Shown: positions 34,467 to 42,470 of the stretch, one piece after another | Layout: each line of letters starts with the position of its first letter | Numbering within the stretch: the stretch's first letter is position 1 | Origin: Methanoregula sp. | GTDB lineage: Archaea; Halobacteriota; Methanomicrobia; Methanomicrobiales; Methanospirillaceae | Direction: 5' to 3' | Length of the DNA stretch: 64,000 bases | NCBI RefSeq assembly: GCF_023227875.1 | Contig: NZ_JALOCH010000001.1 | Location: 357,144 to 421,143 of the forward strand | The notes under the pieces: model-generated | Database searches by the model: none | Seen by the model: the letters and a program-made list of their open reading frames with translations, nothing else | Told to the model about the DNA's origin: nothing | Position numbers and translations under genes: made by a program

Positions 34467-34811
34467 GTGGGAGATCCTGTTGAGGAAGGACTGAAGCTGA
34501 TCCAGTCAAAACCGGAGGGCGTGCTCCAGAGCGAGCTCTGGAAGGAACTGGGCGTTGACAGCCGGAAATGTTCGCGGATTGTCAAGAAACTGGAAGAGAG
34601 CGGGCTCATCGACCGGGTCGAATTCAAAAAGGACGGTATCAAGACCTACCTCTTAAAAGCGAAACAGATGCCGGTCAACCCGTGCGACCTGCTGGCTGGC
34701 GACGAGCTGATCCCGTGTATCGGGTGCGACCTCGAATGCGTTGTCGAGGAGTGCCACCCGCTGATGGACTGGATGTACCAGCTCGCGATTGTCTCCCATT
34801 CGGAAGAATAA
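34467..34811 (+). CDS. Winged helix protein with C-terminal cysteine cluster
   Basis: About 114 aa from GTG 34467, 6 bases after an AAGGTGGAG-type site. Residues 10-70 are a MarR-like winged helix (GVLQSELWKELGVDSRKCSRIVKKLEESGLI). The C-terminus has cysteines spaced C-x10-C-x2-C-x3-C-x4-C (CDLL...CIGCDLECVVEEC), suitable for an iron-sulfur cluster or zinc. A redox-sensing regulator is likely but unproven. It is in an operon with the LSm gene, suggesting a function linked to RNA metabolism. Confidence 0.8.
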   Translation: MGDPVEEGLKLIQSKPEGVLQSELWKELGVDSRKCSRIVKKLEESGLIDRVEFKKDGIKTYLLKAKQMPVNPCDLLAGDELIPCIGCDLECVVEECHPLMDWMYQLAIVSHSEE

Positions 34812-35025
34812 TCTTTTTTGGCCCTTCTGATATCCGGATAACGGGCCTCTATTTCTTATCGTGTCGTGCCGGCATGGCCGTACTGCCCGGCAACCCGCCG
34901 GCCGGAAAGGAATTGTCGTGGATTACAGCCTTCATTTCGCACAAACTCCCTGTTTTCAACAACTATTTATCGCTCCACCATCTACCTGTTTATAGTAATT
35001 CTACGCCGTTTTCGGAAGATGCACG

Positions 35026-36708
35026 ATGATTTCCGTCTTGTTTATCGATGACAACACCGATCTTCTTGCCCGGATCCGCACGTTTCTTGAAAAGACCGGT
35101 GAGATCAGAATAGAACCGGCCCACTCCATCAAGCAGGCGACAGAGAAACTCCGGGGCAGGACCTTTGATGTCATCATCTCGTACGAACAGCAGCCCGATG
35201 TGAACGGCATCGAGTTCGTGCCGGACATGAACGGCATCGATTTCTTAAAGTACCTCAAGTTGCAGGGAAACACGACGCCCGTGATCCTCCTCAGCCGGAG
35301 GGGCCAGAACAAGATCGCCATCGAGGAAGTGAACAACGCGACGGAGATCGCGGTCCCGCAGTCCGGGGACCTCCGCCCGCAGCTCATGGAGATGGTCACC
35401 CTGATCAAGCAGACGATGCTGCGGAAGAAAGCGGAACGCGAGCTCAAGGTCCAGAACGACCAGCTGGCGACCATCCTCTCCGCAACGCCCCTTGGCATCT
35501 TCCAGATGCGCAACGGCATCCTCGAATGGGTGAACGGCCCGCTGGCCACCATGCTCGGGTATACGGAGTCTTCGCTTGTCGGCACGGAACTCCGCACGCT
35601 GCTCCGGACCCCTGAAGAGTATGAGCAGATCTGCCGCGAATTTTTAATCCGGAAGGATGCAACGGGACTCGGGCATGCAGATGTCCGGCTGGTAAAAAAC
35701 GGCGGGACAACGGTCCCCTGCCACATCCAGGTGCACCCGCTCGACCCCATGGACATTACCCGGGGCGGGACCTTTATTGTCACCGACAACACGGAGAAGC
35801 AGAAGATCGCCGACGAACTCCATGAGAGCGAGGCAAAGTACCGCGAGATGCTCCAGAACTCCCAGAGCATCATCATCCGGATGGACACGCAGGGCACGAT
35901 CACGTTCTTCAACCACTATGCCCTGACCTTCTTTGATTATACGTCGGAAGACGTGATCGGGAAGAATGTTGTCGGGACGATCGTGTCCGAGAAGGCCCGC
36001 ATCCAGCACGGGCTTTCGATGATGGCAAACGACATCGGGTTCAATGCAGAAGGCTATGCGGTCAATGTCAACGAGAATGTCCGGCGCAACGGTGACCGCG
36101 TCTGGATCGCGTGGATCAACAAGGCGATCCGGGACGAGCAGGGCCGGCTCACCGAGATCCTCTGTATCGGCCACGACATCACGGACCGGCGACGCGGCAG
36201 CAGCGAGGTGCGGATCAGCACCGATACGTGGAAGGACATGGTCGTTGCGGATACGGATGTGAAAGAGGATGTCTTCGATGCGGTCTTCCACATCTGCACC
36301 GAGATCTCGATCGAGGGCCGGGAAGGAAAGCCGGTCGGCACCACGTTCCTGATCGGCGATACGAAGAACGTGCTGGAGAAGTCCCGCCAGATCATCTTAA
36401 ACCCGTTCGAAGGCCACCGGCCCGAGCTGCGGGTTGTCACCAACGACAGTCTCAGGGAGAACATCAAGGCCCTTGCACAGCTCGATGGCGCATTCGTCAT
36501 CACGGGCGATGGTTTTGTCGAATCGGTGGGGCGCTACATCACCGTCGATTCAAGCAATGTCTCCCTGCCCCCCGGCATGGGGACCCGGCACAACTCGGTG
36601 GCAGCAATCACATCGGTAACCCACGCGGTGGGCATTGTCGTCTCGCAGAGCGGCGGGGGTATCACGGTTTTCAGGGAAGGACGGATTTTAAAGAAGATTA
36701 CGCTGTGA
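35026..36708 (+). CDS. Degenerate receiver-PAS-PAS-diadenylate cyclase fusion
   Basis: A 560-aa soluble protein. Residues 1-125 form a CheY-like domain whose phospho-acceptor position is Tyr53 (DVIISYEQQP), although the acidic pair D8/D9 remains, so it is probably not phosphorylated. PAS domains lie at about 140-260 and 270-390. The C-terminus (about 415-560) is a DisA_N-type diadenylate cyclase: FLIGDTKNVLEKS, ILNPFEGH, the DGA motif at 487-489 and GTRHN at 519-523 (canonical RHR is RHN here). It would make c-di-AMP in response to a PAS-bound signal. No transmembrane segment. Confidence 0.85.
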   Translation: MISVLFIDDNTDLLARIRTFLEKTGEIRIEPAHSIKQATEKLRGRTFDVIISYEQQPDVNGIEFVPDMNGIDFLKYLKLQGNTTPVILLSRRGQNKIAIEEVNNATEIAVPQSGDLRPQLMEMVTLIKQTMLRKKAERELKVQNDQLATILSATPLGIFQMRNGILEWVNGPLATMLGYTESSLVGTELRTLLRTPEEYEQICREFLIRKDATGLGHADVRLVKNGGTTVPCHIQVHPLDPMDITRGGTFIVTDNTEKQKIADELHESEAKYREMLQNSQSIIIRMDTQGTITFFNHYALTFFDYTSEDVIGKNVVGTIVSEKARIQHGLSMMANDIGFNAEGYAVNVNENVRRNGDRVWIAWINKAIRDEQGRLTEILCIGHDITDRRRGSSEVRISTDTWKDMVVADTDVKEDVFDAVFHICTEISIEGREGKPVGTTFLIGDTKNVLEKSRQIILNPFEGHRPELRVVTNDSLRENIKALAQLDGAFVITGDGFVESVGRYITVDSSNVSLPPGMGTRHNSVAAITSVTHAVGIVVSQSGGGITVFREGRILKKITL

Positions 36709-36811
36709 TCAGGGCGGCGATCGCGTACGAGAAGTTCGATCACCCTGGACAATCACCCCCTCAGTTCTTCACCCCCTCCCCACTACAGCCAGAACATCAT
36801 CCTCTCAACCT

Positions 36812-36999
36812 ATTCTCGATTAAAACAAGCTCTAAACAGGCCGGTTTTTCTCCTCGCAAAACCTCCGGATAGCCAGCCGGGGCCAATAGCGGGATTTCCC
36901 GTGAGACTCCCCGCAAAACCCCCGAAACAGGCCGGTCGCTGAAATCCCGAAAGAGTGAAACGGGGCTCGATACGGGCCCGGATGGGTCATTTTTACCGA
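36812..36999. repeat. GC-rich dispersed repeat, solo copy
   Basis: Shares CGATTAAAACAAGCTCTAAA, AATAGCGGGATTTCCCGTGA and GAAACAGGCCGGTCGCTGA with copies at 39246, 45290 and 56537. This copy has no HTH gene beside it and breaks off after the GGATGGGTCATTTTT block. Its left flank (36745-36811) also recalls the sequence before the 45 kb and 56 kb copies. Confidence 0.75.
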
Positions 37000-37022
37000 T
37001 CCGGGCAGGTGAGAGTACTGAT

Positions 37023-37268
37023 ACTCTAAAAAAGAGGCGGTTATCCTCCCTCGTCGGGAGAGGGGTCAGATCCCACCGGGGATAGTCCCGGCAGACTCGC
37101 CCTATCCGGTACAGGTGCGGGTGTGGAATCCGGTGCGGAATCTGGTACGGGATCCGGTATCGGGGCTGGCACAGATGCCAGTACAGGTGCCGGCACACAT
37201 GCAGGTGCGGGATCCGGCACCGGAGCAGGAGCAGGTGACGGAACTTTAGCCGGCCCCACCCTCTCCTG
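37023..37268 (+). repeat. Low-complexity Gly-rich (or Pro-rich) coding remnant
   Basis: A run of degenerate GGTRCNGGN hexamers that reads GTGAGVESGAESGTGSG and so on in one plus frame, ending in TGA at about 37268, and as PAPVPDP repeats on the minus strand. No start codon or domain accompanies it. It is probably the tail of a lost repeat-rich protein. Confidence 0.45.
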
Positions 37269-37271
37269 AAT

Positions 37272-37480
37272 GAGAGGTGTCCCGTTCTCCCGCTTTATCC
37301 CATGTTGTTTGCCATCTACCAGAAAATCGGCAAATATGATGAGGTCGTCGAGGAGTTCCGAAACTCCGGGACGAGCATGAATGCTACAAGGAGGAGTATC
37401 ATGGATACTGAAAACGTGCAGCCGGTTGCAACGGTGACCGGGCTGTACCGTGGAAAGTCCGGTGGGCGTGGGGAAGACGA
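37272..37480 (+). pseudogene. Decayed copy of the 54-aa/157-aa gene pair of the 63-kb cassette
   Basis: Reads VLPLYPMLFAIYQKIGKYDE and EEF, then needs a frame change to read KLRDEHECYKEEYHGY and a TGA, matching the 54-aa protein at 63168-63332. Overlapping it is ATG 37401 with QPVATVTGLYRGK, the N-terminus of the 157-aa partner, cut off after about 25 codons. The overlap of the two genes is kept, showing descent from the same cassette, on the opposite strand. Confidence 0.75.
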
Positions 37481-37630
37481 TATGCCCCTTCACTGCCCCT
37501 TTCGCCCCATTCATTTATCGTCTGTCCCGGTTTTATTCATCATATATTCGTCATTTACACCATGTATTCGCCACAGAAAGATTCACGTCTGAACTGTCTG
37601 ACCAGTTGAATTGTATCAAAATCCCCCGTC

Positions 37631-37657
37631 AATTTAGCAGACAGTGTCTGCTGAATT
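37631..37657. repeat. 27-bp near-perfect palindrome
   Basis: AATTTAGCAGACA and TGTCTGCTGAATT flank a central G with one mismatch. It is in a gene-free stretch (37480-38037) and could be a regulator site or a transcript end. Nothing else is recognised between it and 37830. Confidence 0.5.
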
Positions 37658-38037
37658 GATTCCCGTAACGACTTCTGACGGAGATTTCACAGACACCGTC
37701 CGGGGAATTGTTGCGACAGGATCGCGACAATGTATCCGGTATCAATCTCCCCGCTCCCCTTAACAGTTTCAGCGGTTTTGATTTTCCTTTGAATTTCACT
37801 CGTTTTCCGGGTCACAGGTAGTTGGCTGCAATGCCCGGAAATGTCCAGATATGTCCTGATTCTCGTTGATTAGATTTAGGTAATCTATATCGATTTTGTC
37901 GGTTATAATGGAAATTTTCAGCCGGATTGTGTTTTTTCGATCACGCAGGGTAATGTTGGGAAATGTCCCATACCCTGCACGGCTCACCCACATGCTCTTC
38001 TTCCATAATCAATCAATGGTTGATCTATGTATTGTTC

Positions 38038-38086
38038 ATGTCCCGATTGTTACGACGGATGTCCCGTTTATGTCCCGTTTATGTCC
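38038..38086 (-). repeat. Four helically phased GGGACAT repeats downstream of the truncated AlbA_2-type gene
   Basis: ATGTCC (GGACAT on the gene strand) begins at 38038, 38059, 38070 and 38081, spacings 21, 11 and 11. They lie immediately after the stop at 38090. Further single copies occur at 37841, 37851 and 37963. The second AlbA_2-type gene also has four phased heptamers just after its stop. Confidence 0.7.
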
Positions 38087-38089
38087 TCT

Positions 38090-39043
38090 TTAAAGTGGAC
38101 ATGCAGATGACAGGATGTAGTACGTACCTTTACCCGTGGTTCCGATCTGTGTCAGAATTCCGTTATCACACAATCCCTTGAGATCCCGGGACGCAGTTTT
38201 GCCAGTAATTTTCTGGGGTGTGAGTGCAATGAACTCCTTGTTCGTAATTCTGCCATTTTTTTTCACGTGCATAACTGCTTTCACTTGACGCTCATTCAGT
38301 CCCATCTGCGCGAGATATTCATCAGTAAACATATCTTTGTGCATTGTCAGGGTGAGACCCCACGCATCGGTCTGGAATTCAGGCTCGGGTAGCCCGGCAT
38401 CCGCAAATGAGGTGACAATCCTCTGGATGCCGGAACCGTACCGCTCGATATAACCGGCGAGATAGAAGATCCTTGCAATCAGTGGATTTCGTGGTATTGA
38501 TTGAGGTTTTGCTTTCAGCTGTTCGATTGACAGCCCCTTTGGCAGACCTCCGGGATTATGGAACCAGATGGAATCGTCATAGATTTTTATCAGGATCTGT
38601 TCGTTCTTTTTGAAATAATCCCGGTGGACTAACGCATTCGTGAGTGCTTCACGGAGTGCGGGGAGCGGGTAATCCCAGTGCTCCTTGCGCTCCGGTGTTT
38701 CTCCCGTGATCTCATACCGGACATTGATGAAATTTTTCAGCGCTTCTTCTCCTTCAGCAAACTGGTGGAAAAGATTCCCGTCAATCCAGCGGTCCCCTAT
38801 GATAGTTGCTCCGTCTTTGAACCGGCCGATACGAAGTACCGCATCCGACAGGTATTGGTCCTGTTTTTTCCCGAACAGCAGGAATGCTGCATTGGTCAGT
38901 TGATCCCCGGTTACGAGCCCGAGCCGCGTAAGTATCGTGACAGCCGGTTCGTGCTCGTCAGCAACGGGGAGCCTCCCGGCACTTTTTGCCTGATGCACGA
39001 AGAGCCGGACCGTTTCTTCGTCAATATCTGCAAGTCCGCGCTG
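38090..39043 (-). pseudogene. 5'-truncated AlbA_2/COG2865-type ATP-binding protein
   Basis: The frame begins inside the protein (SQRGLADIDEETVRLFVHQA) and continues for over 300 residues homologous in layout to the intact gene at 53276. It has YPLPALREALTNALVHRDY (the GHKL-like ATP-binding region), YIERYGSGIQRI and a C-terminal winged helix (MGLNERQVKAVMHVKKNGRITNKEF). The N-terminal AlbA_2 (Schlafen-like) domain is missing. The break coincides with a hairpin cluster at 39055. An internal ATG at 38998 could still give a 302-aa product. Confidence 0.8.
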
Positions 39044-39054
39044 TGAGGGAAGAG

Positions 39055-39150
39055 TGGTTCATCAGAACCACGAGGCGGAGAATGCTGAGGGTCAACAGAC
39101 CCGAAGCAGGAGAAGAACGAAGTTCTTCGACTGAATTCAAAGAATTCTTC
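39055..39150. repeat. Hairpin array at the break of the AlbA_2-type gene
   Basis: TGGTTC-ATCA-GAACCA (39055-39070), GGGTC-AACA-GACCC (39089-39102), GAAGAAC-GAA-GTTCTTC (39112-39128) and GAATTC-AAA-GAATTC (39133-39147, with TTC after). Insertion of this array likely removed the 5' end of the neighbouring gene. Confidence 0.8.
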
Positions 39151-39245
39151 GACGTAAAACGCCGAACCCCGCCAGAACCCCCCTGGCGACCGCCGGGCCC
39201 CGGATCACAACCCCCCACAACCCAAACCTCATCTCCCTGCCCGAT

Positions 39246-39470
39246 CCTCGATTAAAACAAGCTCTAAACAGGCCGGTTTTTCTCCTCGCAAAACCCCCGG
39301 ATACGCAAACCGGGCCAATAGCGGGATTTTCCGTGAGACTCCCCGCAAAAACCCCCGAAACAGGCCGGTCGCTGAAATCCCGAAAGAGTGAAACGGGGCT
39401 CGATACGGGCCCGGATGGGTCATTTTCACCTAAAAGGACATATGAGGTCACTCATAGTCAAAAGGGGGGT
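39246..39470. repeat. GC-rich dispersed repeat, copy 2
   Basis: Nearly the same as 36812-36999 and extended by CATATGAGGTCACTCA. It directly follows, on the minus strand, the 127-aa HTH gene, the same arrangement as copies 3 and 4. Confidence 0.8.
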
Positions 39471-39560
39471 ACAATCCCTTGCCCCGTCCGAACCCTCCTC
39501 GATGGCAGATCAATAAACCTCCCCATCGGATCACCGGAACACGCCGGGTTCCCGGGATGA

Positions 39561-39944
39561 TTACCGGATATGGTCCTGTAATTTTTCGAAAAGGGCGAGC
39601 TGGTCCCGGGCTTCGCGCTTCTTTTCTTTCTCGATGGAATCCATGATTGCCGTCATCGGCAAGGCCAGCTGGTAAATTTTTACCGGGCGGCCTTTGCGTT
39701 CGGAGGATTCCCCACGCATCCGGACCCAGCCCCGGTCCATCAGGTACCTCATCGCGATACTTACCTCCGGCTGCCGCAGGTCGGTCCCGCGCTCGATGGA
39801 ACGGGACGATGTCTCGGGCACGTTTGCGAGGAAGACAAGCAGCGTTGCGACATGCTTCTTTATCCCGATACCAATAAGCAGGCTGACGAACTCTTCTTCT
39901 CTTTCGGTAAAAAACTGGACGCTTTCTGTTCTCATTGAAATCAC
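39561..39944 (-). CDS. Winged helix transcriptional regulator, unit copy A (127 aa)
   Basis: MISMRTESVQFFTEREEEFV, then a winged helix (VPETSSRSIERGTDLRQPEVSIAMRYLMDRGWVRM), then a basic wing ERKGRPVKIYQL and a coiled C-terminus. The fold resembles archaeal ArsR/TrmB-like DNA-binding domains. Two further copies at 45601 and 56851 differ by only a few residues. A conserved AT-rich promoter lies upstream (ATATCGTTAAATGCATT). It has no obvious target gene nearby, and the unit as a whole appears mobile or amplified. Confidence 0.82.
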   Translation of the reverse strand: MISMRTESVQFFTEREEEFVSLLIGIGIKKHVATLLVFLANVPETSSRSIERGTDLRQPEVSIAMRYLMDRGWVRMRGESSERKGRPVKIYQLALPMTAIMDSIEKEKKREARDQLALFEKLQDHIR

Positions 39945-39959
39945 CGGATCTTGTGCGAT

Positions 39960-40010
39960 TTAATTTTATTTTTATTATATCGTTAAATGCATTTTGATTT
40001 CATCCGTTGA
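39960..40010 (-). promoter_or_regulatory. Conserved promoter of HTH unit copy A
   Basis: TTTTATTTTTATTATATCGT (plus strand) is identical in all three units, 20-60 bp upstream of the HTH gene. On the minus strand it gives a TATA-like GATATAATAAAAA. Conservation across copies exceeds that of the surrounding DNA. Confidence 0.55.
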
Positions 40011-40094
40011 AAAATGGGGAGGGACGGAACCATCCGGATTTTTCATGAAAATTGCGGGCATCCAAAATCCGGAAATGGAAATTTCCCCGAGTAT

Positions 40095-40147
40095 CCTTCC
40101 ATTCCGGTAATGATCGCGACGATCTGCCGGGCGGTCCCCGGATCGCC
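40095..40147 (-). pseudogene. 3' tail of a five-TM membrane protein gene
   Basis: The minus strand reads GDPGTARQIVAIITGMEG, the conserved C-terminal end of the five-TM family (VDPVTTQQIVGLITGMGG at 62058). Only about 17 codons remain. It lies upstream of the HTH gene, as in the other two units. Confidence 0.65.
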
Positions 40148-40164
40148 GTCCCCTGTTTAAAAAA

Positions 40165-41358
40165 TTACTTTTCTTTGAGAAATCTGAAGACTTCCCTGAA
40201 TGTTACTCGTTTCCCATAGGTCAGCATGCCCATCCTGAATATCCGTGCGGCAAGTTTTGTCAGGATAGCAATGGAGATGACAAGGATGGCGATACTCACG
40301 ATAATCTCGTATGGCGGTACGGTCACGAGCGTGAGCCGGACCATCGCAACGAAGGGCGCGGTGTACGGGAAATAGGTCAGGACCTGCATCAGGAGGGAAT
40401 TCGGATCCTGCAGGAGGAACTGGAGGAAGATGATCGGGAAGACGGCAAACATCGAGAAGACTGCCGAGACCTGCTGGGCTTCCCTGACCGTGGGCGCGAG
40501 GGATGCCGTGCAGGCGATCGAGACCGAGAACAGGAAGTACCCGAGCACGAAATAGACAACCGCGAGGCACACGAGCCCTGTCACCTGAATCTCTGAGAAC
40601 AGGGCGGCAAACGGGCTTGCGGCGATCACGATAAGGCCGATCGCCACCCAGACCGTGATCTGGAGCAGGCCCACCCCCGCATACCCGAGGATCTTTCCTG
40701 CGAGAAGTTCTTCGGCAGAACAGTGGGAGAGCAGGAACTCGCCCCTGCGACTCTCTTTTTCTTCACCGATTCCCTGCATCAGGTAACCGGACGAGGTGAG
40801 GATACCGAGTGCAAGAACCATCGTGAGGGCAAACGGCAGCACGAAGCCGGCGAGCTTCTGGTCGCCCTTGGGATTGCCCGCTTCATCGAGGACGATCACC
40901 GTGGGGGATACCGGGGAGAGGATCTTCTGCGCGGTCTCGTCAGATACATTCTCGTGCCGCAGGAGGTTCCTGGTCACAAACTCCTGCACCGACTGGCTGG
41001 ACCCCGCCGACCCGAGCAGGGAACTGTCCATTGTATAGACCATGAGCGTGCCGGTCCGGATATATCCCCCGGGGACTACCAGCAGGCTGTCAATCTCTCC
41101 TTTTACCAGTGCCGCCTTGCCGGCTGCAATGTCAGGGTACGGGACAAAGCCGGGCGCTGCCTGAATAAATCCGGCTGCATCCACATACCCGGTTGTCTGG
41201 TTCGTTGCTCCCGTGCCGATCCCGGCACCGGTATACAGGGTGAGCCCGATGACAAAGAGCATCAGCAGGGGAAGCCCGATCGTGCCGAGAATAAACCCTT
41301 TGCGCCGGACGGTCTTTACGAATTCAAATTTTGCGACTACGAGAGATTTTGCCATCAT
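40165..41358 (-). CDS. ABC-2 type transporter permease
   Basis: A 397-aa NatB-like permease: one N-terminal TM (GTIGLPLLMLFVIGLTLYTG), a large extracytoplasmic domain (about 45-170), then five or six TMs from residue 175 onward with the ABC-2 motif SSGYLMQGIGEEKESRRGEFLL. It pairs with the ATPase encoded just upstream (ATGA overlap at 41355-41358) as an exporter. The substrate is unknown; Na+ export is one possibility for this subfamily. Confidence 0.9.
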   Translation of the reverse strand: MMAKSLVVAKFEFVKTVRRKGFILGTIGLPLLMLFVIGLTLYTGAGIGTGATNQTTGYVDAAGFIQAAPGFVPYPDIAAGKAALVKGEIDSLLVVPGGYIRTGTLMVYTMDSSLLGSAGSSQSVQEFVTRNLLRHENVSDETAQKILSPVSPTVIVLDEAGNPKGDQKLAGFVLPFALTMVLALGILTSSGYLMQGIGEEKESRRGEFLLSHCSAEELLAGKILGYAGVGLLQITVWVAIGLIVIAASPFAALFSEIQVTGLVCLAVVYFVLGYFLFSVSIACTASLAPTVREAQQVSAVFSMFAVFPIIFLQFLLQDPNSLLMQVLTYFPYTAPFVAMVRLTLVTVPPYEIIVSIAILVISIAILTKLAARIFRMGMLTYGKRVTFREVFRFLKEK

Positions 41359-42263
41359 CGCCTGCCCACCTCAAGGAATATCTCGTTCATGGACCGCTGC
41401 TTTACCTCGAACTTCTTCACGGTAACGCTGGCGACAAGCGTTTTTAAGATGGCCTGGGTGTCGGCATCCTTTTCCACGATCAGCTCCGCGACATTGCCGG
41501 AGTCGTTGATGCCAAGGATATGGTCGAGATGCGGGAGCCGGCCTTCGTACCTGACCTCAACCGACAACCCGAACTGTAATCGGATCTCATCGAGGCTGCC
41601 GTAGAGCACCGTCTTCCCGTTATTGAGCATGAGGATCCGGTCGCACATCCGTTCCACCTCGTCCATCTGGTGCGTGCTCATGATCAGGGTCGTGCCGTTG
41701 TCACGCAAGTCGAGGAGGATATCCTTGAGGGTTTTGATGTTGAGGGGGTCGAGGCCCGAGAACGGCTCGTCAAGGATGAGGAGTGCCGGCTGGTGGATGA
41801 CCGCGAGAATGAACTGGAGTCGCCGGTGCATGCCCTTGCTCAGTTCCTGGATCTTTTTGTCCCGGTATTCCGTGAGATCCAGTCTCTCCAGCCACTCGTC
41901 CATCTTCCGGTCGATCGCATCCACGTGCTTGAGTTCCGCAAAATACCGGATACACTCCGAGACCGGGATCTCCTTATCCAGGCTCCCTTCCTCGGGAAGG
42001 TAACCGATGGCGTCCTTGATATCATTGGAGAATGTCGTACCGAAGAGCGAGATCGTCCCGGTATCGGGCCGGAAGATATCGAGGATGGTCCGGATGAGCG
42101 TGGTCTTGCCTGCACCGTTCGGGCCCAAGAGGCCGAACACCTCGCCCTTGTTGACAACAAAACTGATATCTTCTAAGATATTCCTGCTGTCAAAGGTCTT
42201 GGTGAGGTGTTCAACATGCAGAACGATTTTTCCGGGTTCAGGATCTGGTTCGAGGATTTTCAT
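41355..42263 (-). CDS. ABC transporter ATP-binding protein
   Basis: A 302-aa ATPase with Walker A GPNGAGKT at 47-54, signature LSKGMHRR, Walker B LLILDEPFSGLD and the H-loop MSTHQMDE. The C-terminal 80 residues form a DUF4162-like domain (VRYEGRLPHL, VKKFEVKQRSMNEIFLEV) typical of NatA-type exporters. It overlaps the permease gene by four bases. Confidence 0.95.
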   Translation of the reverse strand: MKILEPDPEPGKIVLHVEHLTKTFDSRNILEDISFVVNKGEVFGLLGPNGAGKTTLIRTILDIFRPDTGTISLFGTTFSNDIKDAIGYLPEEGSLDKEIPVSECIRYFAELKHVDAIDRKMDEWLERLDLTEYRDKKIQELSKGMHRRLQFILAVIHQPALLILDEPFSGLDPLNIKTLKDILLDLRDNGTTLIMSTHQMDEVERMCDRILMLNNGKTVLYGSLDEIRLQFGLSVEVRYEGRLPHLDHILGINDSGNVAELIVEKDADTQAILKTLVASVTVKKFEVKQRSMNEIFLEVGRR

Positions 42264-42470
42264 GCAGTGCTCCTACAGGATAATTTCATGTACACTTCAG
42301 AGCATGTTCGGGCTTCCATATACGTCCGGTAAATACGGACAATTTCTTCGATAATGACCGTCATCATGGATATTTTTCTCTTTTACGTTCTCAATACTGT
42401 CAGGTATGAGTTCACGGAAGATAACTCCGGGAACCTCCGGTTCTCCTCCGAAGGTGGTCCAGAGATACGG

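Noticed and set aside
37041..37514. 157-codon Pro-rich frame on the minus strand
   Set aside because: Created by the hexamer tract and the reverse of the decayed cassette genes; the plus strand explains the sequence better.
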